A DNA stretch of 55,235 bases, from NCBI GenBank assembly GCA_964629825.1, contig CAZVUW010000008.1, positions 1 to 55,235 of the forward strand, in the 5' to 3' direction. Source of the stretch: CAZVUW01 sp964629825 (GTDB lineage: Bacteria; Actinomycetota; Nitriliruptoria; Euzebyales; Egibacteraceae). Below are positions 1 to 8,412 of this stretch, in pieces; the stretch's first letter is position 1, and the number at the start of each line of letters is the position of its first letter. The notes under the pieces were generated by a model. That model was not told the origin of the DNA, ran no database searches, and saw only the letters and a program-made list of their open reading frames with translations. The translations under genes and the position numbers were made by a program.

Positions 1-382
1 CCGAGCCGGTGGGACCCAGCAGGAGGATGTTCGACTTGGAGAGCTCGACGTCCTCGTCGCTCGAGCTGCGCGGGCCCGTCTGACCGCCGGCGCGGATGCG
101 CTTGTAGTGGTTGTAGACCGCGACCGCCAGGGTCTTCTTGGCGTTGTCCTGGCCGACGACGTAGGAGTGCAGGAAGTCGTAGATCTCGCGCGGCTTGGGC
201 AGGTCGCCCGGGACGAGCTCGGGAGTCTCGGCGAACTCCTCCTCGATGATCTCGTTGCAGAGGTCGATGCACTCGTCGCAGATGTACACGCCGGGGCCGG
301 CGATCAGCTTCTTCACCTGCTTCTGCGACTTGCCGCAGAACGAGCACTTGAGCAGGTCACCGCTCTCGCCGAACTTCGCCAT
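1..382 (-). CDS. clpX: ATP-dependent Clp protease ATP-binding subunit ClpX (partial, N-terminal part)
   Basis: The reading frame begins at an ATG complementary to 380-382 and runs off the window edge, so about 127 N-terminal residues are visible. It opens with the ClpX zinc-binding domain: CSFCGKSQ, then CDECIDLC about 22 residues later, giving the four-cysteine C4 site. The AAA+ module follows with the typical SYVVGQ segment and ends at the start of Walker A (LLLGPTG). In the family, ClpX is a hexameric unfoldase that feeds substrates to ClpP. It lies downstream of tig and clpP on the same strand, the classical order. The Walker B, sensor and substrate-loop regions lie outside the window. 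Confidence 0.97.
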   Translation of the reverse strand, partial: MAKFGESGDLLKCSFCGKSQKQVKKLIAGPGVYICDECIDLCNEIIEEEFAETPELVPGDLPKPREIYDFLHSYVVGQDNAKKTLAVAVYNHYKRIRAGGQTGPRSSSDEDVELSKSNILLLGPTGS

Positions 383-535
383 CGCCTGCTCGTCCCCTCT
401 CCTAGCACCGCCATGCGGCGCGGGTCATCCTAACGCCGCAGTCGCCCATGGGGGGCGATCCGGGCCTTTTCGCGTTGGGGATTCCCGTGCGCGACCCGCC
501 CGCGGGCCGCTTGGTGGTGGGGGGCGGAGCCCCTT

Positions 536-1171
536 CTAGCTGGCCTTGAGAGCCATCTCCTGGATGCGACGGGCCTGGATGACCTCGTCGATCAGGCCGT
601 ACTCCTTGGCGTCCTCCGCCGTCATGATGAAGTCACGCTCGGTGTCTTCGGTGATCTTCTCGATCGGCTGGCCGGTCTTGTCGGCCAGGATCTGGTCCAG
701 CAGGCGGCGGATCCGCATGATCTCGCGCGCCTGGATCTCGATGTCGACCGACTGACCTTCGGCCCCACCGTGGGGCTGGTGGATCAGCACCCGCGAGTGC
801 GGCAGCGCGAAGCGCTTGCCCTTGGTGCCGGCCGCGAGCAGCACGGCCGCCGCCGACGCCGCCTGCCCCATGCAGATGGTGGACACGTCCGGCTTGATGA
901 ACTCCATGGTGTCGAAGATCGCCAGGGCGCTGGTGACCGACCCGCCCGGCGAGTTGATGTAGAGGTTGATGTCCTTCTCAGGGTCCTCGCCCTCGAGGTG
1001 GAGCAGCTGGGCCATGATCAGGTTGGCGATCTCGTCGTTGATCGGCGTGCCCAGGAAGATGATCCGCTCCTTGAGCAGCCGCGAGTAGATGTCGAAGGAC
1101 CGCTCGCCGCGGTTGGTCTGCTCGATGACCATCGGGACCAGGTAGCTCTGCGGGCTGTCCACTTGCGTCAT
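536..1171 (-). CDS. clpP: ATP-dependent Clp protease proteolytic subunit ClpP
   Basis: A 211-residue serine protease, full length for the family. The catalytic triad is visible: Ser106 in GQAASAAA, His131 in LIHQPHGG and Asp180 in DTERD. The SPGGSV oxyanion segment is near residue 74. ClpP forms the barrel that degrades proteins unfolded by ClpX or ClpC. It sits 153 bp upstream of clpX and 252 bp downstream of tig, all on the minus strand, so co-transcription is likely. Only one clpP copy is in this window; many actinobacteria have two, and a second could lie elsewhere. Confidence 0.98.
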   Translation of the reverse strand: MTQVDSPQSYLVPMVIEQTNRGERSFDIYSRLLKERIIFLGTPINDEIANLIMAQLLHLEGEDPEKDINLYINSPGGSVTSALAIFDTMEFIKPDVSTICMGQAASAAAVLLAAGTKGKRFALPHSRVLIHQPHGGAEGQSVDIEIQAREIMRIRRLLDQILADKTGQPIEKITEDTERDFIMTAEDAKEYGLIDEVIQARRIQEMALKAS

Positions 1172-1423
1172 CCCTTCCTCGAGCGCCGACGTCGCGCCCG
1201 TCGTTCCGGCCAGGCGCCCCCTGGACGCGTGGAGGGAAAGCCTACCTGCGAGGTGGGACAGCCGCCCTCGGGCGGGCCGGGGAACAGACCCAGACGCCGG
1301 TCCCCCGGGGTTCCGGCTCGCGAGAGCCCTTTAGGTCGCCTCCACCCCGGGGGACCGGCTCGATGCCCCCGGCCCGCGCGCGGGCGGCTGTCTGGTGGGC
1401 CTGGTGGTGGTTGGTCGAGGTGG

Positions 1424-2860
1424 TCAGGCCTCGGTTTCCGCTTGGTCCTGGGGCTCGGCGTCCGTTGGCTCGTCGGCCGCCGCGTCGGTGGGGCTTGTCA
1501 GCGCTGCCTCGGCGTCGTGGCCCTCGACCGAGGCGCCATCCAGGATCTCGGCCTCCACGTCCGCGGGCGGGCCGGACAGCACCTGGACCGACTCAACCAG
1601 GTGATCGATGGTCTTCCGGCGGAAGGCGTCGCTCACCAGGGCCGCGATGCGGTCGGGATGGGTCATCATCTCCGCCAGCTCGGCGGGGTCGCGGTTCAGC
1701 CGCTGGGCCTGGCGGGCGATCTCCACGCCCAGGTCCTCCTGGTCGACCGAGATCTCTCGCGCGCGCCCGATGGCGTCGACCACGAGCTGGGCCTTGACCG
1801 TCTTGGACGCCTCCTGCTCCAGGTTGGAGTAGAGCTCCTCCGGTGAGGTGCCCGACATCGCGATGTACTGGTCCAGCTCCAGGCCGAACTGCTGCGCCTG
1901 CTGGGCCAGCCGCTGGAGCCGGAACTGGATCTCGTCGGAGACCATCGCCTTCGGCAGCGGCACGTCGACCAGGTCGCTGACCGCCTCGACCACCTTGCCC
2001 CGCAGCTCCGCCCGGGCGTTGGCGAGCTTGTGGCGCCGCAGCTGGCGGCGCAGCTCGTCGACCAGCTCCTCGGCGGTGTCGAACTCGCTCGCCGTCAGCG
2101 CGAAGTCGTCGTCAAGCTCTGGCAGCCGCTTGGTCTTGACCTCCTTCACGATGACCGTGAAGTCGACCTCGGTGCCGGCCAGCTCCTCGCCGTAGTCGGG
2201 GCCGAGGGTGTCGTTGAACTTGAGAACAGCCCCGGCCTCGGCGCCGACCAGCTGGCGGTCGAGCTCCTGATCGCTGTCCTTCGGGTCGGAGACGGAGTAG
2301 AGCAGATCCTCGCCGCTCGCCTCCTCCAGGCGGGTGCCGTCGCGCTCGCCGGTGACGGTGATGAGGACGTGGTCGCCCGGCTGCGCCGGCCGCTGCACGG
2401 TCTCCAGCTCGGCGAAGCGCTCGCGCAGCAGGTCGATCTGCTCGGTGACCTCGGACTCCTCGACCTCCCAGTCGGGGTGAGCGATCTGGAGGCCCTCGTA
2501 GTCGGGCACCTCGATCTCGGGCCGCACCTGCACTGTGGCGGAGAAGACCGCACCTTCGGACTCGGTGAAGGTGTCGAGGTCCAGCTCCGGGGCGGCAACC
2601 ACGGGCAGGGACTCGGCCTCGACGGCCTCCGAGTAGAAGGTCGGCAGCGCCTCGCGGACCGCCTCCTGCACCAGGGCGTCGCGACCGATGCGGGACTCGA
2701 GGACCCTCCGCGGCACCCGTCCCGGCCTGAAGCCCGGGACCTTCACCTGGCCGGCGAGCGTCCTGGCGGCGGCGTCGATCGCCTGTGCCACGCGCTCGGG
2801 CTCGACGGTCACGGACAGCTTGACGGTCGTCTCGTCCAAGCGCTCGACGGTCGTCTCCAC
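1424..2860 (-). CDS. tig: Trigger factor, ribosome-bound chaperone and peptidyl-prolyl isomerase
   Basis: A 478-residue protein with the three-domain trigger factor layout. The ribosome-docking signature GFRPGRVP is at residues 43-50, followed by an FKBP-type isomerase region around residues 150-240 and a long helical C-terminal chaperone domain. The last ~40 residues are acidic and Ala/Asp/Glu-rich, a low-complexity tail common in actinobacterial homologues. It acts on nascent chains at the ribosome exit. The ATG is preceded by GAGGACCC on the minus strand (in 2861-2869), a reasonable ribosome binding site. It is the first gene of the tig-clpP-clpX series. Confidence 0.97.
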   Translation of the reverse strand: METTVERLDETTVKLSVTVEPERVAQAIDAAARTLAGQVKVPGFRPGRVPRRVLESRIGRDALVQEAVREALPTFYSEAVEAESLPVVAAPELDLDTFTESEGAVFSATVQVRPEIEVPDYEGLQIAHPDWEVEESEVTEQIDLLRERFAELETVQRPAQPGDHVLITVTGERDGTRLEEASGEDLLYSVSDPKDSDQELDRQLVGAEAGAVLKFNDTLGPDYGEELAGTEVDFTVIVKEVKTKRLPELDDDFALTASEFDTAEELVDELRRQLRRHKLANARAELRGKVVEAVSDLVDVPLPKAMVSDEIQFRLQRLAQQAQQFGLELDQYIAMSGTSPEELYSNLEQEASKTVKAQLVVDAIGRAREISVDQEDLGVEIARQAQRLNRDPAELAEMMTHPDRIAALVSDAFRRKTIDHLVESVQVLSGPPADVEAEILDGASVEGHDAEAALTSPTDAAADEPTDAEPQDQAETEA

Positions 2861-3031
2861 GGGGTCCTCCTGGCTGCGGTCCGGCGCTCACACGGCAGAG
2901 CGCCCGGCTGGCGCTGTAATAGCGCGACGGGAAGGCCGCATCGTATGGCGCTGAGGTGCCGGCAGCACACCCGGCCCTCGCGGGAGGACCTCGCTTTCAC
3001 GAGGTCCGGCCCTGCTCGGTCCTCGCCGGGA

Positions 3032-3262
3032 TCAGCCGAGCACTGGGTCCTGATCGCGCTTGCGCCTCCGCCGGGGGGTGGCCTCGGCGATCCAGCCGCC
3101 ATGGCGGGCGCACAGCTCGTCGGGGTTGTAGCGGGAAAGACGGGTGGTGCACTCGGGATGCGCGCACATGCGATCGTTGCTCTGCTGCTCGAGCGGTGCT
3201 CCGCTCGACAGCGACATCGCACGCGACATCCTGAGAATCGGGCTGGCTGGTCCCTGCGGCAT
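3032..3262 (-). CDS. Small Cys/His-rich protein, possible zinc ribbon
   Basis: A 76-residue protein. I chose the internal ATG at 3262 because an AGGAGG ribosome binding site sits about 6 bases upstream, whereas longer in-frame starts lack one. The core is CAHPECTTRLSRYNPDELC followed by ARHGGW, giving Cys33, His35, Cys38, Cys51 and His54, plausible zinc ligands. The tail is strongly basic (RRRRKR). Short actinobacterial proteins with this CxHPxCxTxLSxYN pattern are familiar, but I know of no assigned function. DNA or RNA binding is a guess from the basic tail. It stands alone between tig and a reductase-like gene. Confidence 0.7.
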   Translation of the reverse strand: MPQGPASPILRMSRAMSLSSGAPLEQQSNDRMCAHPECTTRLSRYNPDELCARHGGWIAEATPRRRRKRDQDPVLG

Positions 3263-3464
3263 CGAGGCCTCCTCGCCGTTTGATGAAGGGGAGGTCGACA
3301 AGCTCCAGGTCGACCGGCACTTCGAACCGCCCGAGTGGGCAGTAGCCCTCATATACCCGTGGCCGGCGGTTCCCCAACCTCGGCGGGCAAGGAGGCCCGG
3401 CTCAGGACCAGCGCAGCAGCGACCTTGCCACGCCGGTCCTCAGTGACGACTGTCCGCGCGGAGC

Positions 3465-4115
3465 TCAGCCGGCGCGCCGGACCAGGCGGACGTGCGCCAC
3501 GGAGTCGGAGCTGGCCAGCTCCTTCGGCTCGTAGCCCTCCGCGGCAGCGCCGAGGTCGTCGAACAGGCGCTCGCCGCCGCCGAGGAAGATGGGGACGATG
3601 GCCAGGTTGAGCTCGTCGATGAGCCCGGCCTTCAGATACTGGCGGATCGTCGCCACCCCGCCGCCGACGTTCACGTCCAGGCCATCCGCGGCCTCGACCG
3701 CGCGCTCGAGCGCCTCTTGGATGCCGCCGGTCACGAAGTGGAAGGTCGTGCCGCCGGCCATCGGGATGCTCTCGCGCGGGTGGTGCGTGAGCACGAAGAC
3801 GGGGTGATGGAACGGCGGCTCGTCGCCCCACCAGCCCTTCCAGGACTCGTCCTGCCAGGGGCCTCGGAGAGGGCTGAACATGTTGCGGCCCATGATCGTC
3901 GCCCCGACCCCGTCCCAGAGCGCCCCGACCCGGCTGTCGTCCAGGCCTGTGCGGCCGCCCTCCAGGCCAGAGCGCGCCCGGAAGCTGCGCGTGTCCAAGA
4001 TCCACTCGTGCAGGCGCTCACCCCCCACCCCGACCGGATCCTCGAGGCTCTGGTTCGGACCTGCCCCGTAGCCGTCCAGGGACACCGAGAAGTTGTGAAC
4101 TCGCAGGCGTGCCAT
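3465..4115 (-). CDS. Dihydrofolate reductase family protein (RibD C-terminal fold)
   Basis: 216 residues starting at the ATG preceded by GAGGAGG (minus strand, within 4121-4130). Longer in-frame starts have no such site. It begins RVHNFSVSLDGY, the first strand of the RibD_C/DHFR fold. It continues with ATIMGRNMF, then a VGGGVATIRQYLKAGLIDEL nucleotide-binding segment, and ends with the IVPIFLGGGERLF hallmark. These proteins bind NADPH and are usually annotated as reductases of unknown substrate; true folate reduction is not implied. Another member of the same superfamily is at 6581-7141 on the other strand, but the two are divergent and not a recent duplication. Confidence 0.9.
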   Translation of the reverse strand: MARLRVHNFSVSLDGYGAGPNQSLEDPVGVGGERLHEWILDTRSFRARSGLEGGRTGLDDSRVGALWDGVGATIMGRNMFSPLRGPWQDESWKGWWGDEPPFHHPVFVLTHHPRESIPMAGGTTFHFVTGGIQEALERAVEAADGLDVNVGGGVATIRQYLKAGLIDELNLAIVPIFLGGGERLFDDLGAAAEGYEPKELASSDSVAHVRLVRRAG

Positions 4116-4319
4116 CACGGTCCTCCTCTCATGTGGGCCGCGCTGCAGCGGCCTCGGTGGCGTGGCGGTGCTGAGGTCGGAGCCGACCACGCCCTTTCGA
4201 CATCAGACCGTGAGCGCATGTCGAAATGAGCGCAGGGTCGACGACCTTGGGGCGGGTTCGTATCCGACGTCTATGACCCCCTGGGTCACGGCGGGCCTGT
4301 CCGAGGACGCGCAAGGAGC

Positions 4320-4514
<195 letters not shown>

Positions 4515-4581
4515 GGCGATAGACGGTTGGCTCTGATGCGGGGGTCGTGGCGGGCCGCCGCGGGGGTACGATCGCCTCTCG

Positions 4582-4655
4582 CGGGACGTGGCGCAGCCTG
4601 GCAGCGCACCTGCTTTGGGAGCAGGGGGTCGCCGGTTCGAATCCGGCCGTCCCGA
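4582..4655 (+). tRNA. tRNA-Pro (anticodon TGG)
   Basis: The cloverleaf can be drawn by eye. The acceptor stem is CGGGACG/CGTCCCG. The anticodon stem is CCTGC/GCAGG around the loop TTTGGGA, giving anticodon TGG. The T-arm is GCCGG-TTCGAAT-CCGGC. The discriminator is A, and CCA is not encoded. Confidence 0.97.
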
Positions 4656-4696
4656 CGGCGCCTACAATGCTCCGCGGCCGCCCGACGGCCGCCCCC

Positions 4697-4770
4697 GCGG
4701 GTGTAGCTCAATGGTAGAGCCCCAGCCTTCCAAGCTGGTTACGGGGGTTCGATTCCCCTCACCCGCTCCA
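4697..4770 (+). tRNA. tRNA-Gly (anticodon TCC)
   Basis: The acceptor stem is GCGGGTG/CACCCGC. The anticodon stem CCAGC/GCTGG encloses the loop CTTCCAA, giving anticodon TCC. The T-arm is GGGGG-TTCGATT-CCCCT. The CCA end is encoded at 4768-4770. An integrase remnant begins about 107 bp downstream, so this tRNA may have been an integration site. Confidence 0.97.
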
Positions 4771-4877
4771 GTAAAAGGCCAGGTCAGAGACCTAATCCAC
4801 TAAAGCGGATAAGCCCAGCTGACCCTCGCGTGCCCCAAACGTGCCCATAGGTGTCCTGGCCGTGTGTTGTGCCAACC

Positions 4878-5075
4878 ATGGCAGGGCGCGCGCTCGGCGT
4901 CACTCCGGCGGCAGCATCCGCCCAGCTTCAGTCGGGCCGCTGGCAGGTCCGCGTGCACGACCGCGCCACTGGACGGCACGTGCCCCTCGGGACGTTCCCG
5001 ACCAAGGAGGACGCCAACGCCGCGCTGGCCGCAGAGCTCACCGACCAGAACCGCGGTAGGTGGGTCGCGCCACAG
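4878..5075 (+). pseudogene. Tyrosine integrase remnant (N-terminal arm-binding domain only)
   Basis: From the ATG the frame encodes SGRWQVRVHDRATGRHVPLG, then TFPTKEDANAALAAELTDQ and RGRWVAP. This is the pattern of the N-terminal AP2-like/arm-type DNA-binding domain of actinobacterial phage integrases (G-x-W-x-x-R...TF-x-T-K-x-D-A). The SAM-like core and the tyrosine catalytic domain (R..HxxR..Y) are absent. Although the frame stays open further, the residues after about 5075 look non-coding. I read it as the remains of an element that integrated at the adjacent tRNA-Gly. I found no second copy of the tRNA 3' end in the window to serve as the other attachment site. Confidence 0.6.
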
Positions 5076-5111
5076 GGCGGTCACCGACCGGCATCGCTGA
5101 ACGTCTCACCC

Positions 5112-5440
5112 TCACTTCCACCACACGTAGGACCCACCCTCGTCGATGCGCTTGCTCACGTCGTCGAGCCGTCTGCCCATCTCATCGATGCGGGCGTCGA
5201 GGCGCCTAACCAGGCCATCCAGCCGGGGTGTGGCGGTCCCTCTCCAGCTCGTGAATCCGCCTGCTCAGGGCGCGGTCAACATCGTCGATCCGCGCGCTCG
5301 GGACTCGCCTTGCTGGCCGAGACGCTTGCTCGGCTCCGTGCGCTGCTCGCCCAACGTCTTGGTGAATTCTCGACGAGCCGTACATCGCCCCGATGGGCGC
5401 CGCGCCAATGGTGGCTATCACCGCGAGTATGGCGATGAGA
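5112..5440 (-). pseudogene. Degenerate small membrane/coiled-coil gene, phage-like
   Basis: On the minus strand one frame reads LIAILAVIATIGAAPIGAM, a possible membrane segment, and later IDDVDRALSRRIHELERD. A shifted frame then gives RLDGLVRRLDARIDEMGRRL followed by DDVSKRIDEGG and a stop at 5112. The heptad pattern continues across the shift, so I infer one original membrane-anchored coiled-coil protein broken by at least one frameshift. No intact start is visible. Proteins of this layout are common near phage lysis genes, but I cannot name this one. The following 5441-5660 holds no feature I can support apart from the next gene's ribosome binding site. Confidence 0.45.
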
Positions 5441-5660
5441 TGGGGCCGCCTGGCTCATCGGGCTGCTCCGGGTCCACCAGCCCGTTCATTGTCGCACGGT
5501 TCCACCGGTTCAAGGGGATATCCGCATTGCGCGGTTCATCGGGTGATTCGCGGCGGGGTGAACCCGGGACGAACGGTCCGCGGCGGCGGGCCCGGCGACC
5601 CTGTTTGGCGACAAGGGCCCGGCCTACCGTGACCTCAAGCTGACACGGAGGAGGTAGGTC

Positions 5661-6437
5661 ATGGTTCGCACTGTTGTCGTCACCGGTTCGGCGTCAGGAA
5701 TAGGAGCGGCGACCGCGGCGCTGCTGCGCAGCCGCGAGGAGCGGGTGATCGGCGTTGATCTTCGCGACGCCGACGTCGTGGCAGATCTGTCCACCGAGGC
5801 CGGTCGTGCCGCCATGGTGGAGGCGGTCAAGGAGGCCACCGGAGGGCGGATCGACGCGATCGTCGCCTGCGCCGGGCTGGCCCAGCCGATCCCGACCACG
5901 GTCGCGATCAACTACTTCGGCGCCCTGGCGACCCTCGAGGGGCTCCGGCCGCTGCTCGCCGGGAGCGATGCGCCCCGAGCCGTCGTGGTCAGCTCGATGG
6001 CGTCCTTCCACCCCATCGATGACACCCTCGTCGAGGCCTGCCTGTCCGGCGACGAGAAGAAGGCCCTCGCTGTCGCGCAGGAGCTCGCCGAGCGCGATGC
6101 CGGCAACCTGATCTACAGCTCGTCCAAGAACGCCCTCAACCGCTGGGTGCGGCGCATGGCCGCCAGCCCCGAGTGGGCCGGCGCTGGCATCCCGCTCAAC
6201 GCCGTCGGTCCCGGCATCATCGTCACCCCCATGGTGAGCGACTTCATCGAGACCGAGGAGGGCCGCGCCTCCCTCGAGCAGATGGTTCCGATGCCGCTGC
6301 ACGGCTACGGAGCTCCCGAGGACGTCGCCGCGCTGCTCACCTGGCTGGTGAGCCCCGAGAACGTCCTGACCACAGGCCAGGTCATCTTCATCGACGGTGG
6401 AGCCGACGTGGTCCTGCGGGGGGAGCTGGCCTGGTGA
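5661..6437 (+). CDS. Short-chain dehydrogenase/reductase, 3-alpha-hydroxysteroid-dehydrogenase-like
   Basis: 258 residues, with GGAGGAGG just upstream of the ATG. The cofactor loop TGSASGIG is at residues 8-15, the catalytic serine is in VVVSSMAS (about 111-112), and the Tyr152/Lys156 pair is in YSSSKNA. The C-terminal ITGQ-type end appears as LTTGQVIFIDGGAD. About 35 residues between the serine strand and the YxxxK helix (about 117-150) form a longer insertion than in ordinary SDRs. Together with the short NAD(P) half, this resembles the 3-alpha-HSD/carbonyl reductase subgroup. The substrate is unknown. It stands alone and is followed by a strong hairpin. Confidence 0.9.
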   Translation: MVRTVVVTGSASGIGAATAALLRSREERVIGVDLRDADVVADLSTEAGRAAMVEAVKEATGGRIDAIVACAGLAQPIPTTVAINYFGALATLEGLRPLLAGSDAPRAVVVSSMASFHPIDDTLVEACLSGDEKKALAVAQELAERDAGNLIYSSSKNALNRWVRRMAASPEWAGAGIPLNAVGPGIIVTPMVSDFIETEEGRASLEQMVPMPLHGYGAPEDVAALLTWLVSPENVLTTGQVIFIDGGADVVLRGELAW

Positions 6438-6447
6438 GAGGCCAGCG

Positions 6448-6481
6448 GTGTGGATCGGGCCACTCCGCGCCCGATCCACAC
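6448..6481 (+). terminator. Hairpin after the SDR gene
   Basis: GTGTGGATCGGGC, an 8-nt loop, then its exact reverse complement: a 13-bp GC-rich stem 11 bp after the stop codon. No T-run follows, so it may be a factor-assisted terminator or a transcript-stabilising hairpin. Confidence 0.7.
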
Positions 6482-6580
6482 CCAAGGACCGGCGCGGCGC
6501 TGGGGTCCCGCCCGCCGGCACCGCTGAGAATCCCCGCCGGTTGCCGTCAGATCGATGACGGCGACCACGGGAGGACCTCG

Positions 6581-7141
6581 ATGGCAGACCTCATCTACTC
6601 GGCGATCGCATCCCTCGACGGCTACATCGCCGACGAAGCGGGGCAGTTCGGCTGGGCGGAGCCCGACGAGCAGGTGCACTCCTACATCAACTCCCGCCAG
6701 CGCAGCATCGGGACCTACCTGTTCGGGCGTCGCATGTACGAGGTGATGCAGGCCTGGGAGTCCATGGGCGAGATCGCCGATCTGCCGCCCGTCTATCGCG
6801 AGTTCGCCGACGTCTGGAAGAGCATCGACAAGGTCGTCTACTCGACCATGCTGCCCGAGGTCGGCACCGCCCGCACCCGCCTGGAGCGCAGCTTCGAACC
6901 CGAGGCGGTAAGCGAGCTGAAGGCCACCTCGGATCGTGACCTCAGCATCGCCGGACCGACGCTTGCGGCCAAGGCGTTCCGCGCGGACCTCATCGACGTG
7001 GTGCACCTGTACCTCGTGCCCGTCATCGTCGGCGGCGGCACCGCCGCGCTGCCGCCTGGTGTGCGGCTCGACCTCGACCTGGTCGAGGAGCACCGCTTCG
7101 ATTCCGGAGTCGTGCACCTGAGCTATCGAACGCGCGGCTGA
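6581..7141 (+). CDS. Dihydrofolate reductase family protein (RibD C-terminal fold)
   Basis: 186 residues starting at the ATG at 6581, preceded by GGGAGG about 7 bases upstream. Motifs of the fold are IYSAIASLDGYIADEAG at the N-terminus, YLFGRRMYE, DLSIAGPTLAAKAFRADLID and YLVPVIVGGGTAALP. This is the common single-domain type found widely in actinobacteria, with unknown physiological substrate. It is independent of the SDR gene, from which a hairpin separates it. Compared with the DHFR-fold protein at 3465-4115 it is shorter and lacks that protein's EPPFHHPVFVL segment. Confidence 0.92.
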   Translation: MADLIYSAIASLDGYIADEAGQFGWAEPDEQVHSYINSRQRSIGTYLFGRRMYEVMQAWESMGEIADLPPVYREFADVWKSIDKVVYSTMLPEVGTARTRLERSFEPEAVSELKATSDRDLSIAGPTLAAKAFRADLIDVVHLYLVPVIVGGGTAALPPGVRLDLDLVEEHRFDSGVVHLSYRTRG

Positions 7142-7231
7142 GGCTTCCGCGACGTCAACCTGCCACCGCTTGCGCGGATGAATCGGTCGGCGCGCCTCAA
7201 GTGATCCCAAGGCCCGGCCGACATTGCTCTC

Positions 7232-7858
7232 ATGGTCGCTCCGATCTCGGCCACCCCGCCCACCGGCGTCCCCGCACCCGGCTCACCCTCAACCACCCCG
7301 ATAGAGGGTGCCTTCGCCGCTGCCCTGGTCTCGGCCCTCGCGCAGGCGGGCGCGCCGGCAGCGCAGCTGCTGACCCTCGGGCAGATGGTTGGTGGCGGCG
7401 CGATGTCGGGTGTCCCCGGCCTGGGCGCCACCGCCAACGTCGGCCTGCTGGGCGGGGCCCCCGCGCAGCCAGGCGGGCTCGTCATGCCCGTCCAGGGGCG
7501 TGTGACCAGCTCCTTCGGACCTCGGATCCACCCGATCTCGGGCCGCAGCCACAGCCACTCCGGACTTGACATCGCCGCACCGGCGGGAACCCCCATCGGT
7601 GCGACCTCGGCCGGAACGGTCACATTCGCGGGCGTGCGCGGCGGCTACGGCAACCTGGTGATCATCGACCACGGCGACGGGCGCGAGACGCGCTACGCCC
7701 ACGCCGACCGACTTCTGGTGCAGCCCGGTCAGCGGGTCTTCGCCGGCCAGCAGGTCGCCACCGTCGGGGCCACGGGGAGCGCGACCGGCCCTCACCTCCA
7801 CCTCGAGGTGAGGTTGAACGGCGAGGCTGTCGACCCCGCCCCTCTGCTCGGGCTCTGA
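7232..7858 (+). CDS. M23-family metallopeptidase (LytM-like)
   Basis: 208 residues. The C-terminal half is a LytM domain. The metal site is H109-SGL-D113 (HSGLDIAAP) with H190 in PHLHLEV, and H157 (RYAHADRL) is a catalytic histidine. The GGYGNLVIIDHG strand is typical. These enzymes cut peptide cross-links in peptidoglycan. The first ~80 residues are Pro/Ala/Gly-rich with a hydrophobic patch but no classical signal peptide, so the export route is unclear; a missed upstream start is not apparent. The gene converges with the membrane protein gene that ends 4 bp after its stop. Confidence 0.92.
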   Translation: MVAPISATPPTGVPAPGSPSTTPIEGAFAAALVSALAQAGAPAAQLLTLGQMVGGGAMSGVPGLGATANVGLLGGAPAQPGGLVMPVQGRVTSSFGPRIHPISGRSHSHSGLDIAAPAGTPIGATSAGTVTFAGVRGGYGNLVIIDHGDGRETRYAHADRLLVQPGQRVFAGQQVATVGATGSATGPHLHLEVRLNGEAVDPAPLLGL

Positions 7859-7861
7859 GCC

Positions 7862-8311
7862 CTAGCGGTCCGCGACGGCGCCGCGCGGGGTCAGCAGACC
7901 GCTAGCTGCGAGGCTCGCCACGACCGCGATCGCGACACCGAGGCCGAGCAACGCAACGCCCAGGGGCACGTGAACGGTCGATGCGATCGCGACTCCGTTG
8001 CGGCGACCCATGTAGCCGAGGCCCGTCTGGACGAACAGCCCGCCGGTGACCGCCAGGCTGGCCAGCCGCAGCCACAGCGGAGTCCGCGCGAGGAAGGCCA
8101 GCACGACCACCACGGCCGAGATCAGCAGCACGGCGCTGCCGATCCAGCCATGCAGCTCGAACAGCCCCGGCGAGCGGAACAGGCCCTGACCCGCCAGCAC
8201 CGCCTGGATCAGGATGCCGAGCACGACGACCCAGCTCAGCGTGCGCAGGGGTCCGAGCCAGCGTCGCCCGGCGTCGGCCCATGCTGATCGAGCGGAGGCG
8301 GCGTCGTTCAT
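7862..8311 (-). CDS. Four-helix integral membrane protein with conserved-looking histidines
   Basis: 149 residues with four hydrophobic segments, at roughly 24-44, 54-74, 80-98 and 118-138. Histidines fall in LFELHGWIGS between helices 1 and 2 and in STVHVPLGV at the start of helix 4. This arrangement recalls small DUF6220-like or cytochrome-b561-like proteins where such histidines may bind heme. I cannot confirm a family or heme binding from sequence alone. The start codon is preceded on the minus strand by AAAGGGACG. It converges with the M23 peptidase and may be transcribed after the GGDEF-EAL gene, whose stop lies about 100 bp away. Confidence 0.75.
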   Translation of the reverse strand: MNDAASARSAWADAGRRWLGPLRTLSWVVVLGILIQAVLAGQGLFRSPGLFELHGWIGSAVLLISAVVVVLAFLARTPLWLRLASLAVTGGLFVQTGLGYMGRRNGVAIASTVHVPLGVALLGLGVAIAVVASLAASGLLTPRGAVADR

Positions 8312-8412
8312 CTGGAGCGTCCCTTTCAGCGCAGAGGCTGCCGACCGCAGCCAGCACGATGCTACGTGCCCGGTCCCAGACTCCGGGACCGCTGCCCATG
8401 ATGCACGGACAG

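Noticed and set aside
770..1846. 358-codon plus-strand frame across the clpP-tig junction
   Set aside because: It overlaps two certain genes in antisense and has no family features.
4741..4770. Second attachment-site copy of the tRNA-Gly 3' end
   Set aside because: No matching copy was seen elsewhere in the window.
5146..5643. Possible plus-strand gene between the integrase remnant and the SDR gene
   Set aside because: No ribosome binding site and no motif. The coiled-coil signal is on the opposite strand and frameshifted.
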